From assembly GCA_036520135.1 (NCBI GenBank), contig DATDKF010000058.1:1-15093 (forward strand): DNA of 15,093 nucleotides, in the 5' to 3' direction. Position numbers and translations under genes: made by a program. The notes below the pieces were generated by a model. The model was given only the letters and a program-made list of their open reading frames with translations, was not told the DNA's origin and ran no database searches. How positions within the stretch are numbered: the first letter of the stretch is position 1; every line of letters starts with the position of its first letter. This DNA is from DASSUW01 sp036520135. GTDB taxonomy: Bacteria; Actinomycetota; Thermoleophilia; Solirubrobacterales; Solirubrobacteraceae. Below, one piece after another: positions 6,457 through 13,750 of the stretch.

Positions 6457-6873
6457 CTAGGCGGCCTCTTCGGCGTTCGGCGGCGTGTCGGTCTCCCACG
6501 CGGCCGCATGGCCGAGCGAGGCGCTCTTGAGCACCTTGAGCGAGAGCAGCGCGCACTTCATGCGCGTCGCGGAGATATCGATGCCCAGCAGGTCGAGCAC
6601 GAAGCTGCGATCGAGCCGGAGCACGTCGTCGACGGACATGCCGACGATCTCGTCGGACGCCATCGACGCCGACGCCTGCGAGATCGCGCAGCCATGGCCA
6701 GAGAAGCGCACGTCCGCGATCTTTCCGTCGCCGTCGACCTTGAGCTGCACCTTCAACTCGTCTCCGCACAGGGGGTTCAGGTCGTCCGCCTCGAAGTCGG
6801 GGTCGGCGAGCTCGCCCCAGTGATGCGGGTTCTTGTAGTGCTGCAGGATGTTCTCGCGGTACAGGTCGTCCAT
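6457..6873 (-). CDS. sufU: Fe-S cluster assembly / sulfur-transfer protein SufU
   Basis: This 138-residue IscU-fold protein receives sulfur from SufS during iron-sulfur cluster assembly in Gram-positive-type SUF systems. The Zn/sulfur-acceptor residues are all seen: Cys36 and Asp38 in NPLCGDEL, Cys62 in GHGCAISQASASM, and Cys107 in RMKCALL. The length and the insertion between the two halves match SufU rather than IscU (no LPPVK motif). ATG 6873 shares one base with the sufS stop codon, so SufS and SufU are made together, as expected for an enzyme and its acceptor. Confidence 0.94.
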   Translation of the reverse strand: MDDLYRENILQHYKNPHHWGELADPDFEADDLNPLCGDELKVQLKVDGDGKIADVRFSGHGCAISQASASMASDEIVGMSVDDVLRLDRSFVLDLLGIDISATRMKCALLSLKVLKSASLGHAAAWETDTPPNAEEAA

Positions 6874-8060
6874 CAGGCGAACACCTCGCGCACGGTGCCG
6901 AGGCCGTCGATCAGCCGGTCGACCTCGTCGTGCGTGGAGTGCACGGCGAACGAGGCGCGGCTGGTGGCCGAGACGCCGAGGCGGCGCATCAGCGGCTGCG
7001 CGCAATGATGGCCGGCGCGCACGCAGACGCCCTCGCGACCGAGGATCTCGGCCACGTCGTGCGGATGCACGCCGTCGAGCGAGAACGCGCACACGCTGCC
7101 GCGGTGCTCGATGTCCGGCCCGTAGAGCGTGAGCCCGGGCACCTCGCGCAGGCGCTCGACCGCGTAGCCGACGACGTCGCGCGAGTGCTCCCACACCGCG
7201 TCCATGCCGATGCCGGACAGGAAGTCAACCGCCGCGCCGAGCCCGATCGCTTCGGCGACCATCATCGTCCCCGCCTCGAACTTGGCGGGCGGCTCGGCCC
7301 AGGTGGAACCCTCCTCGGTGACGCGGGCGATCATGTGCCCTCCGCCGAGGAACGGCGGCATCGCCTCGAGCAGCGAGCGGCGCCCGTGCAGCACACCGAT
7401 GCCGGTTGGCCCGTAGGCCTTGTGGCCGGTCCACGCGTAGAAGTCGACGTCGCTGACGTCGATCGGGAGGTGCGGTGCGGCCTGCGCGCCGTCGACCACC
7501 ACGATCGCGCCGGCGTCATGCGCGCGGCGGGCGATCTCGCCGATCGGGTTGACGGTGCCGAGCACGTTGGAGACGTGCGCGACCGCGACCGCCTTCGGCC
7601 CGCGCGCCAGCGCGGCGTCGAGCCCGTCCAGGTCGAGCAGTCCGTCGTCGTCGATGTCGACCCACTCGATCCGGCAGCCGAGCAGCTGCCACGGGACGAT
7701 GTTCGAGTGGTGCTCCATCCGCGTGACGACCACGGTGTCGTCGGGGCGGACGTTCGCGCGGCCCCACGCGTAGGCGACGAGGTTGATCGCCTCGGTCGCG
7801 TTGCGGGTGAAGATCGTCTCGCCGGCCGTGGAGCCCGCGAACGCGGCGACCTTCTCGCGCGCGGTCTCGTACGCCTCGGTCGCCTCGGCCGCGAGCGGGT
7901 AGACGCCGCGGTGGATGCTCGCGCGGTACTCGGTGTAGTAGCGGTCCATCGCCTCGATCACCGGCCGCGGCGTCTGCGACGTGGCCGCGGAGTCCAGGTA
8001 GACGAGGCCCTCGCGCGCGAGAACCGGGAACTCCGTGGCGGGCGGGACCGCGAGGCTCAT
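6873..8060 (-). CDS. sufS: Cysteine desulfurase SufS
   Basis: This 395-residue PLP enzyme removes sulfur from L-cysteine for Fe-S cluster assembly. The PLP-binding Lys214 lies in WTGHKAYGPTGIG and the catalytic Cys353 in VRAGHHCAQP, the short group II loop typical of SufS rather than IscS. The N-terminal YLDSAATSQTPRPVIEAM and EHHSNIVPW segments are also diagnostic. The length is close to the family norm of about 400-410. ATG 8060 overlaps the sufC stop in an ATGA, and the stop overlaps the sufU start, showing tight coupling. SufU downstream is its expected sulfur acceptor. Confidence 0.95.
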   Translation of the reverse strand: MSLAVPPATEFPVLAREGLVYLDSAATSQTPRPVIEAMDRYYTEYRASIHRGVYPLAAEATEAYETAREKVAAFAGSTAGETIFTRNATEAINLVAYAWGRANVRPDDTVVVTRMEHHSNIVPWQLLGCRIEWVDIDDDGLLDLDGLDAALARGPKAVAVAHVSNVLGTVNPIGEIARRAHDAGAIVVVDGAQAAPHLPIDVSDVDFYAWTGHKAYGPTGIGVLHGRRSLLEAMPPFLGGGHMIARVTEEGSTWAEPPAKFEAGTMMVAEAIGLGAAVDFLSGIGMDAVWEHSRDVVGYAVERLREVPGLTLYGPDIEHRGSVCAFSLDGVHPHDVAEILGREGVCVRAGHHCAQPLMRRLGVSATSRASFAVHSTHDEVDRLIDGLGTVREVFA

Positions 8061-8824
8061 GCGGCCGCCGCCACCTCGTCGCGGATCCAGCCGTAGCCGC
8101 GCTTCTCGAGCTGCTCGACGAGCTCCGGGCCGCCCTCCTTGACGATCCGCCCCTCGAACATGATGTGCACGAACTGTGGCTTGACCATGTGCAGGATGCG
8201 CTGGTAGTGCGTGATGATCAGCACGCCCATGTCGGAGCCCTCGGCGACGGCGTTGACGCCGTGGGCCACCGTGTTGAGCGCGTCGATATCCAGGCCCGAG
8301 TCGGTCTCGTCGAGCACGGCCAGGCGCGGGTTGAGGAGTGCGAGCTGGAGGATCTCCATGCGCTTCTTCTCGCCGCCGGAGAAGCCGTCGTTGAGGTAGC
8401 GGTTGGAGAAGTCGCGCGGGACGCGCATGAGCTCCATCGCCGCCTCGACGGTCTTGCGGAAGTCCTTGAGCGAGACCTCGTCCTCCCCGCGCGCCTGGCG
8501 GTTGGCATTCATGACCAACCGCAGGTACTTGGCGACGCTCACGCCCGGGATCGCGACGGGGTACTGGAAGGCCATGAACAGGCCGGCGCGGGCGCGCTCG
8601 TCAGGGTCGGCCTCGGTGATGTCCTCGCCGTCGAAGAGGACCTGGCCCTCGGTCACCTCGAAATTGGGATGGCCCATCACGGCGTTGGCCAGCGTCGACT
8701 TGCCGGAGCCGTTCGGGCCCATCAGGGCGTGGAACTCTCCGGAGCGGACGTGCAGGTCGACGCCCTTCAGGATCTGCTTGTCCCCGGCGGAGACATGCAG
8801 GTTCTTGATCTCGAGGTCAGCCAT
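8057..8824 (-). CDS. sufC: SUF system ATPase SufC
   Basis: This 255-residue ABC-type ATPase drives conformational changes in the SufBCD scaffold during Fe-S cluster assembly. Visible motifs are Walker A GPNGSGKST (36-44), the Q-loop MAFQYPVAIPGVS, the signature FSGGEKKR (148-155), Walker B LAVLDE (168-173) followed by TDSGLDIDAL, and the H-loop in IITHYQRIL. FQYP and GEKKRMEILQ are SufC-specific. ATG 8824 is chosen because a GGAG site lies 5 nt upstream and MADLEIKNLHV is the normal N-terminus. Longer readings from upstream lie inside the Rrf2 gene. It overlaps the regulator gene by 8 nt. Its usual partners SufB and SufD are not encoded here and must be elsewhere if the system works. Confidence 0.95.
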   Translation of the reverse strand: MADLEIKNLHVSAGDKQILKGVDLHVRSGEFHALMGPNGSGKSTLANAVMGHPNFEVTEGQVLFDGEDITEADPDERARAGLFMAFQYPVAIPGVSVAKYLRLVMNANRQARGEDEVSLKDFRKTVEAAMELMRVPRDFSNRYLNDGFSGGEKKRMEILQLALLNPRLAVLDETDSGLDIDALNTVAHGVNAVAEGSDMGVLIITHYQRILHMVKPQFVHIMFEGRIVKEGGPELVEQLEKRGYGWIRDEVAAAA

Positions 8825-9278
8825 GAATCTCCAGGGTGGTCTTCTCATTGGGTGAGGCGAACTCGACGAGCTCGGCGAGCGTGGTGCGCTGCAGGGACTT
8901 GATCACGCCCATCTGCACGCGCGTCCAAAGCAGCTTGGTGGCGCAGTGCTCGCCGTCGGCGAGATGCGAGCACAGCACGCGCGACTCGCGGTCGTCGATG
9001 AAGCAGTCCATGGGCGCGATCGCGCCCTCGAGGGCGAGGACCGCCTCGTCCATGGTGATCTCCTCGGGCGGGCGAGCCAGGACGTAGCCGCCGTGGGCGC
9101 CGCGGGTGGCGTCGACGAGCCCGGCCTTCTTGAGCAGGGCGGCGATGCGCTCGAGGTACGCGAGCGGCAGGTTCTCCGCGTCGGACACCGACTTGAGCGA
9201 CACCGGCTGGCCGGCGCTCTGGCGGCCGAGCTCGATCAGCAGCCGCACCCCATACTCCGCCTTCGTCGTGAAGATCAC
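8817..9278 (-). CDS. Rrf2-family regulator, probable Fe-S sensing controller of the suf operon
   Basis: This 153-residue winged-helix regulator of the Rrf2 family has the typical start MIFTTKAEYGVRLLIEL, the recognition region PLAYLERIAALLKKAGLV and the wing TRGAHGGYVLARPPEEIT. Three cysteines, Cys92, Cys103 and Cys112 (in MDCF, VLCSH and EHCATK), sit where IscR has its cluster ligands (92, 98, 104), though with wider spacing, so a redox- or iron-sensitive [Fe-S] cluster is likely. The start is GTG 9278, since the nearby ATG at 9283 runs into a stop. It is first in the minus-strand suf operon and overlaps sufC, so it most likely represses or tunes suf genes according to cluster supply. Only 28 nt separate its start from the divergent dehydrogenase pseudogene. 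Confidence 0.9.
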   Translation of the reverse strand: MIFTTKAEYGVRLLIELGRQSAGQPVSLKSVSDAENLPLAYLERIAALLKKAGLVDATRGAHGGYVLARPPEEITMDEAVLALEGAIAPMDCFIDDRESRVLCSHLADGEHCATKLLWTRVQMGVIKSLQRTTLAELVEFASPNEKTTLEIHG

Positions 9279-9306
9279 GGCATAAAGCCTACCAACGAGG
9301 TCGGAG
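9279..9306 (-). promoter_or_regulatory. Probable start region of the suf operon
   Basis: Read on the minus strand, a -10-like TAGGCT (9291-9286) lies 7 nt before the GTG start of the Rrf2 gene, compatible with a leaderless transcript. No good -35 box was found at 16-18 nt. The gap is shared with the start of the divergent dehydrogenase remnant. No clear palindromic operator was recognised. Confidence 0.3.
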
Positions 9307-9989
9307 TTGACCGTGCGGCGGATCGTGCATCTCGGGCTCGGCGGCTTCCACCGTGCGCACCAAGCGGTCTACACCGCGGGCGCGGGCGGGTGGGAGATCT
9401 GCGGCGTGGCTCGGCGGTCGAGGACGGTGGCCGACGCGCTGCGCGGATCAGGTGGCCGCTACACCCTGGTCGAGCGCGGCCCGGTGGAGGATCGCGCGCG
9501 CGAGATCGACGTCATCAGCGAGGTGCTCGTGGCGGCCCACGAGCCCGACGCCGTGGTGGAGCGGATCGCCGACCCCGCCACGGGCATCGTCACGCTGACC
9601 ATCACCGAGGACGGCTACGGCGGCGGCAAGCTGCTCGACCTGCTCGCGCGCGGGCTGGCGGCGCGCGACGGGACACCCGTCGCGGTGCTCTCGTGCGACA
9701 ACGTGCCGCCGCGATCGCCGACCCGGAGCTGCGCGACTTCATCGAGCGGCTGGTCGCCGAGGAGCTGCTCCCGACGATCCCTGACGTGCCGGGGATCGAC
9801 CTCGGCGAGTACGTCGAGGCGCTGTTCGAGCGCTTCGCGAACCCGCGGATCGAGCATCGCCTGGCCCAGATCGCCACCGGAGCCGAGCACAAGATCCCGC
9901 AGCGCCTCGGGCCGGCCGCCGCTGAGCTGCGCGCGGCCGGCCGCGAGCCCATACTCATCGACCGCGTGGCCGCCACGCTCGCCGCTTAA
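9307..9989 (+). pseudogene. Decayed mannitol/fructuronate (mannonate) dehydrogenase
   Basis: The first part (from TTG 9307 or GTG 9313) encodes the Rossmann start of the mannitol dehydrogenase family: IVHLGLGGFHRAHQAVY, the family's LTITEDGYGGGKLLDLLARG, and VAVLSCDN. At about 9705-9715 the reading frame changes and homology jumps to the C-terminal domain: PELRDFIERLVAEELLPTIP, then VPGIDLGEYVEALFERFANP and HRLAQIATGAEHKIPQRL. The roughly 180-200 residues normally between them, including the catalytic Lys region and the KLRLLN-type segment, are missing. A second loss is suggested near the end, where REP is followed directly by ILIDRVAATLAA. The TAA stop lies in the palindromic repeat. Intact family members have about 450-490 residues; this remnant covers under half. 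It is a non-functional former sugar-acid or polyol oxidoreductase gene. Confidence 0.82.
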
Positions 9990-10007
9990 AGGGGACTGTC
10001 CCCTTTA
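9987..10007 (+). repeat. Palindromic repeat, copy 2 (inverted; GGGGAC-T-GTCCCC core)
   Basis: Perfect 10-nt arms surround a central T at 9997; the core GGGGACTGTCCCC is at 9991-10003. The reverse complement matches copy 1 (5785-5807) over its first 19 positions. It lies between two convergent gene ends and supplies both stops: TAA 9987-9989 for the dehydrogenase remnant and TAA 10007-10005 for the exporter gene. A stem-loop formed in either direction could work as a bidirectional terminator. Confidence 0.82.
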
Positions 10008-11405
10008 GGCGGCCTCGGTGAGCGGGCGGGCGGGGAGCGGGCCGCCGCGGCGACCCGGCAGCAGCGCGCCCGCCGCCGCGCCGGCGAGCGACAGCGCGCC
10101 CGCCACCGCGATCGCGGGCGCGAAGCCGTCGAGGAACTCGGTCGCCGACCCGTAGCCGCCCGCGCCCGCGAACACCGCAACGACCACCGCGATCCCGAAC
10201 ACGCCGCCGAGCTCACGCATCATCGAGTTCGCGCCCGCGGCCTTGCCGACCGCCTCGAGCGCGACCGAGCCGACGACGGAGTTCTGCGCCGCCGGGATCG
10301 CCATCGAGACGCCGATGCCGGCCACGATCGCCGGCAGCACGAAGCCGCCGTACGAGAGCCCCGGCTCGGCGACGAGCGCGAGCCAGCCCATCCCGATCGC
10401 CTGCAGCGACAGCCCGCCGGCCATCAGCGGCCGCTCGCCGATGCGGTCGGCGAGCGCGCCCGCCAGCGGGGCGACGGTCAGGAACGTCGCCGTCCACGGG
10501 ATCAGCCGCAGGCCCGTACCGAGCGGGCCGTAGCCGAGCGCCGTCTGCAGCAGCTGGGCGAAGAAGAACACTGCGCTGAACAGCGACGCGAACGTGAAGA
10601 AGATCGCCGCGTTGCCGGCCGAGAAGGCGCGCGAGCGGAAGAACTCCATCGGCAGCATCGGCTCGCGGGCGCGCCGCTCCCACAGCACGAACCCGACGAC
10701 CAGTGCGACGCCCGCCACCAGCGCGGCCACGATCTCGAGACTCAGCCAGCCCGCCGCGTTGCCGCGCACGAGCGCCCACACGATCGCGAACGCGCCGCCG
10801 CTCACCAGCAGCAGGCCGCGGATGTCGAGCGCCGCGTCGGCGCCGAAGCTCTCGCGCAGCCGCCCGAGCACGAGCGGGATCGCGGCGAGCCCGATCGGGA
10901 CGTTGATCCAGAACACCCACTGCCAGGCCAGCCCCTCGACCACCGCGCCGCCGACAAGCGGCCCGCTGGCGACGGCCAGGCCCGTAATCGCGCTGAAGAT
11001 CCCGATCGCCGCGCCGCGGCGCTCAGGCGGGAACGCCGCGCTCAGCAGCGCCAGACCGAGCGGCATGATCAGCGCGCCGCCCGCGCCCTGCAGCGCGCGC
11101 GCCGCGATCAGCCAGCCGACGCCCGGGGCCAGCGCACAGCCGGCCGACGCGACGGCGAACACCGCCAGCCCGGCGGCGTACATCTTCCGGCGCCCGAAGC
11201 GGTCGCCGAGCGCGGCGGCTGTCACGAGCAGCACCGCGAAGCTGAGGTTGTAGGCGTTGACGGTCCATTCGAGCTCCTCGATCGACGCGCCGAGGTCGAC
11301 GCGGATCGTGCTCAGCGCCGCGGCCACGACGAGCGTGTCGAGCGCGGCCATCAGCGAGCCGACGGCGGTCAGGACCAGCACCCATCCCTTGTGATCGGTC
11401 GTCAT
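10005..11405 (-). CDS. DHA2-type (EmrB/QacA) MFS drug exporter
   Basis: This 466-residue polytopic membrane protein belongs to the 14-helix DHA2 group of proton-driven multidrug exporters. Seen motifs are LDTLVVAAALSTI in helix 1 (motif D1), WTVNAYNLSFA, motif A LGDRFGRRKMY after helix 2, LQGAGGALIMPLGLALL in helix 4, and motif C GLAVASGPLVGG in helix 5, which is specific to exporters. The hydrophobic segments repeat to the end and the tail is a short cytoplasmic basic stretch. ATG 11405 is preceded on the minus strand by AAGGGG. It is divergent from the ECF sigma factor gene with 72 nt between starts, so shared control is possible. The substrate cannot be deduced; drug or secondary-metabolite export is the family role. 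Confidence 0.92.
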   Translation of the reverse strand: MTTDHKGWVLVLTAVGSLMAALDTLVVAAALSTIRVDLGASIEELEWTVNAYNLSFAVLLVTAAALGDRFGRRKMYAAGLAVFAVASAGCALAPGVGWLIAARALQGAGGALIMPLGLALLSAAFPPERRGAAIGIFSAITGLAVASGPLVGGAVVEGLAWQWVFWINVPIGLAAIPLVLGRLRESFGADAALDIRGLLLVSGGAFAIVWALVRGNAAGWLSLEIVAALVAGVALVVGFVLWERRAREPMLPMEFFRSRAFSAGNAAIFFTFASLFSAVFFFAQLLQTALGYGPLGTGLRLIPWTATFLTVAPLAGALADRIGERPLMAGGLSLQAIGMGWLALVAEPGLSYGGFVLPAIVAGIGVSMAIPAAQNSVVGSVALEAVGKAAGANSMMRELGGVFGIAVVVAVFAGAGGYGSATEFLDGFAPAIAVAGALSLAGAAAGALLPGRRGGPLPARPLTEAA

Positions 11406-11434
11406 GTCCCCTTGGACGACGGCGACGCCGCGAC

Positions 11435-11446
11435 CTCATCGATGAG
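11435..11446. promoter_or_regulatory. Perfect 12-nt palindrome in the exporter/sigma divergent region
   Basis: CTCATC-GATGAG is a perfect inverted repeat in the 72-nt gap (11406-11477) between the divergent exporter and sigma genes. It lies 30 nt from the exporter start and 32 nt from the sigma start. Such a central palindrome could be an operator for a dimeric regulator. No regulator gene of a class that would bind it is adjacent, and no convincing -35/-10 pair was recognised in the gap. Confidence 0.35.
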
Positions 11447-11477
11447 TTCTGCCGCCCGCGGCCGTCAAAGCGAGTAC

Positions 11478-12347
11478 ATGGACCACGATCTCCTCGCCGC
11501 CGCCCGCGCGGGCGACCAGCACGCGTTCGCGCAGCTCGTCGAGCCCTACCGGGGTGTGCTCGAGGTCCACTGCTACCGGATGCTCGGCTCGCTCCAGGAC
11601 GCCGAGGACCGCGTGCAGGAAACGCTCCTGCGCGCCTGGCAGCGGCTCGACCGCTTCGAGGAGCGCTCGGGCCTCAAGACGTGGCTGTACCGGATCGCCA
11701 CCAATGCCTGTCTGGACGAGCTCGACCGGCGCTCCCGGCGGCCGGTCCTCGTCGAGCCGTTCCCCGACGAGCGCGTCGACGAGCCGATCGCCGATCCCGC
11801 GGCGCGCTACGCGCTGCGGGAGGGGATGGAGCTCGCCTTCCTGGCCGCGATCCAGCGGCTCCCCGGCCGCCAGCGGGCGGTCCTGATCCTGCGCGACGTG
11901 CTCGGCTGGACGGCGCCCGAGGTGGCCGATCTACTCGAAACGAGCGTCGCCGCCGTAAACAGCGCGCTGCAGCGGGCACGCGGGACGGTCGACGGCGAGC
12001 TCCCCGCGCAGGCGCCGGCCGGCGACGAGGAGGCGCTGCTGCGCCGCTACATCGACGTGTGGGAGCGCTTCGACATCGACGGCCTGGTCGCGCTGCTGCG
12101 CGAGGATGCCGTGATGCGCATGCCGCCGCGGCCGTCGGTGCACGGCGCGCAGGCGATCGGCCGCTTCCTGCGCGAGCGCATCGGCGGCCTGCGACCGCGG
12201 GCGGCGTGGGCCAACCGCCGCCCGGCGGTGGTGATGGAGGGGCACGGCGTGATGGTGCTCGACGTCACGGGCGGCGCGGTCGCGCGGATCGACGTCTTCC
12301 TCGACGCGGCGCTCGCAGCGCGCTTCGGCGAGCCCGCGCGTCTCTAA
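11478..12347 (+). CDS. ECF sigma factor with C-terminal SnoaL-like domain (SigG-like)
   Basis: This 289-residue protein is an alternative RNA polymerase sigma factor. Sigma region 2 spans about residues 14-87 (FAQLVEPYRGVLEVHCYRML, DAEDRVQETLLRAW, KTWLYRIATNACLDEL) and region 4 about 117-172 (LPGRQRAVLILRDVLGWTAP, EVADLLETSVAAVNSALQRA). After the linker, residues about 185-285 form a SnoaL/NTF2-like domain (RRYIDVWERFDIDGLVALLR, IDVFLDAAL). This layout matches Mycobacterium SigG-type ECF factors, in which the extra domain affects activity in place of a classic anti-sigma partner; no anti-sigma gene is present here. ATG 11478 gives the usual N-terminus MDHDLLAAARAGDQHAF, though its ribosome site is weak. 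Earlier in-frame starts add a non-conserved leader. Its TAA overlaps the stop codon of the convergent histidine kinase gene. Targets are unknown; the divergent exporter is a candidate. Confidence 0.88.
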   Translation: MDHDLLAAARAGDQHAFAQLVEPYRGVLEVHCYRMLGSLQDAEDRVQETLLRAWQRLDRFEERSGLKTWLYRIATNACLDELDRRSRRPVLVEPFPDERVDEPIADPAARYALREGMELAFLAAIQRLPGRQRAVLILRDVLGWTAPEVADLLETSVAAVNSALQRARGTVDGELPAQAPAGDEEALLRRYIDVWERFDIDGLVALLREDAVMRMPPRPSVHGAQAIGRFLRERIGGLRPRAAWANRRPAVVMEGHGVMVLDVTGGAVARIDVFLDAALAARFGEPARL

Positions 12348-13750
12348 CCAGACGGTGCGATGGGGAGCTCGGCCCGCAGCCGCGTCCCCCGGCCGGGCGG
12401 GCTGTCGAGCGCCAGCCGGCCGTCGAGCGCCGCGAGCCGGTCCGACAGCCCGCGCAGACCGGATCCGCGCGCCGCGTCGGCGCCGCCGACCCCGTCGTCG
12501 CTCACCTCGACCGTGACCCGGCCGTCGACGCGCCGCACGCACACGGACGCCTGAGTGGCCCGCGAGTACTTGGCCACGTTGGCCAGGCCCTCCGAGACGA
12601 CGAAGTAGGCCGCGCTCTCGACGGGGCCGGGCAGCCGCCCCTCGGCCCGCACCTCCAGCGTGACCGGCACCGGCACGCGCGCCACGAGCGCGTCGAGCGC
12701 CGGCTCGAGCCCTCGGTCGGTCAACACCGCCGGGTGGATCCCCCGCGCTAGCTCACGCAGCTCGGCGAGGCTCGTCTGCAGCTCCTCCTGCGCGCGGTCG
12801 AGCAGCTCCGCCAGCCCGGGGTCGCTGTCCGCCCGCTTGCGCGCGCTGCGCAGGAGCAGTGACAGCGCGACGAGCCGGGACTGCGCGCCGTCGTGCAGGT
12901 CGCGCTCGATCTTGCGGCGCGCCGCGTCGCCCGCCTGCACGATCCGCGCGCGCGAGGCGCGCAGCTCCCCGTGGCTCTCGCGCAGCTCGGCGTCGAGGTG
13001 TGAGACATGGCTGCGCAGCAGCCCGCCGAGGAACGCGAACGGCATCAGCCCCGTGGCGACGTACGCCGCCCACCACGCCACGTCGCCGCCCCCTGCCTGA
13101 GCCACCGTCACAAGCAGGAACGCCAGCAGCGCGCACACGTACACCGGCGTGAGCTGCAGCCGCTCGAAGGCACTGGCGCGGCGCCAGTGCCGCACGGAGC
13201 GGATGAGCACGAGCGTGAACAGCCCGGCGTAGAGGAGCGCGCCGAAGGCGTTGAAGATCGTCGCCAGGTCGGAGTCCGCCCGGATCAGCAGCACGTTCTC
13301 CGGGCAGCGGTCGCAGTTGAGCTGGTGCGGGTCGGCGAACAGCGCGACCGGCACGAACGCGAACGGGAAGATCAGGTAGCCGGCGGTGACGAGCGCCCGA
13401 TCGCGGCCTGGGTTCACGCGGCCGGTCGGGAAGCTGATGCCGAGATGCAGGAAGAAGCTGCCCCACAGTCCGCCGAGCACGAGCCCGATCGTGTAGACGG
13501 TCGCGTTGTTCGACGCCCGCAGGTTGAACAGGAACCAGGCGAAGCCGAGCAGCACCATCAGCATGCCCGTGCGGTTCTCCGGCCGCCGGTGGTGCGCGTA
13601 CAGACCGGTGCCGATGAAGCTCCAGCCGACGGCCGGCGCGAAGATCGCCCAGACCACCGGCGCGGTCAGGTGATCGCTCGTGAGCATGAGCACGACGACC
13701 GTTGCGCCGGCCGCGAGGGCGGCGAGAACGATCGGCACGTCGCGTCTCAT
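12344..13750 (-). CDS. Membrane sensor histidine kinase, NarL/DesK class (orphan)
   Basis: This is a 468-residue sensor kinase. About eight hydrophobic segments fill residues 1-246. A HisKA_3 dimerisation helix follows, with the phospho-accepting His286 in ERDLHDGAQSRLVALSL, then a HATPase_c domain with N-box EGLANVAKYS (387-396), G1 box DDGVGG (418-423) and G2 GSGLRGL (429-435). All catalytic boxes are intact. The loop between predicted helices 5 and 6 carries a CDRC pair (Cys146, Cys149) that would be outside the membrane if the N-terminus is inside. A short coiled segment (about 250-275, LDAELRESHGELRASRARI) links the membrane part to the kinase. No response regulator gene is adjacent; the family partners NarL-type regulators. 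The stop overlaps the sigma gene stop; the start ATG 13750 has a GAGAGG site 4 nt upstream. The signal is unknown. Confidence 0.9.
   Translation of the reverse strand: MRRDVPIVLAALAAGATVVVLMLTSDHLTAPVVWAIFAPAVGWSFIGTGLYAHHRRPENRTGMLMVLLGFAWFLFNLRASNNATVYTIGLVLGGLWGSFFLHLGISFPTGRVNPGRDRALVTAGYLIFPFAFVPVALFADPHQLNCDRCPENVLLIRADSDLATIFNAFGALLYAGLFTLVLIRSVRHWRRASAFERLQLTPVYVCALLAFLLVTVAQAGGGDVAWWAAYVATGLMPFAFLGGLLRSHVSHLDAELRESHGELRASRARIVQAGDAARRKIERDLHDGAQSRLVALSLLLRSARKRADSDPGLAELLDRAQEELQTSLAELRELARGIHPAVLTDRGLEPALDALVARVPVPVTLEVRAEGRLPGPVESAAYFVVSEGLANVAKYSRATQASVCVRRVDGRVTVEVSDDGVGGADAARGSGLRGLSDRLAALDGRLALDSPPGRGTRLRAELPIAPSG

Noticed and set aside
6455..6769. Upstream extension of the MBL-fold gene to 6769
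   Set aside because: The added residues are an Arg-rich alternate frame of sufU; conserved sequence begins at TTG 6454.
8825..8848. Upstream start for sufC at 8848
   Set aside because: The extra residues MRRPPWRF are not part of the conserved N-terminus, and a well-spaced GGAG precedes ATG 8824.
11391..11477. Earlier in-frame start for the sigma factor
   Set aside because: It would overlap the divergent exporter start and cross the palindrome; the conserved protein begins at MDHDLLAAARAGD.
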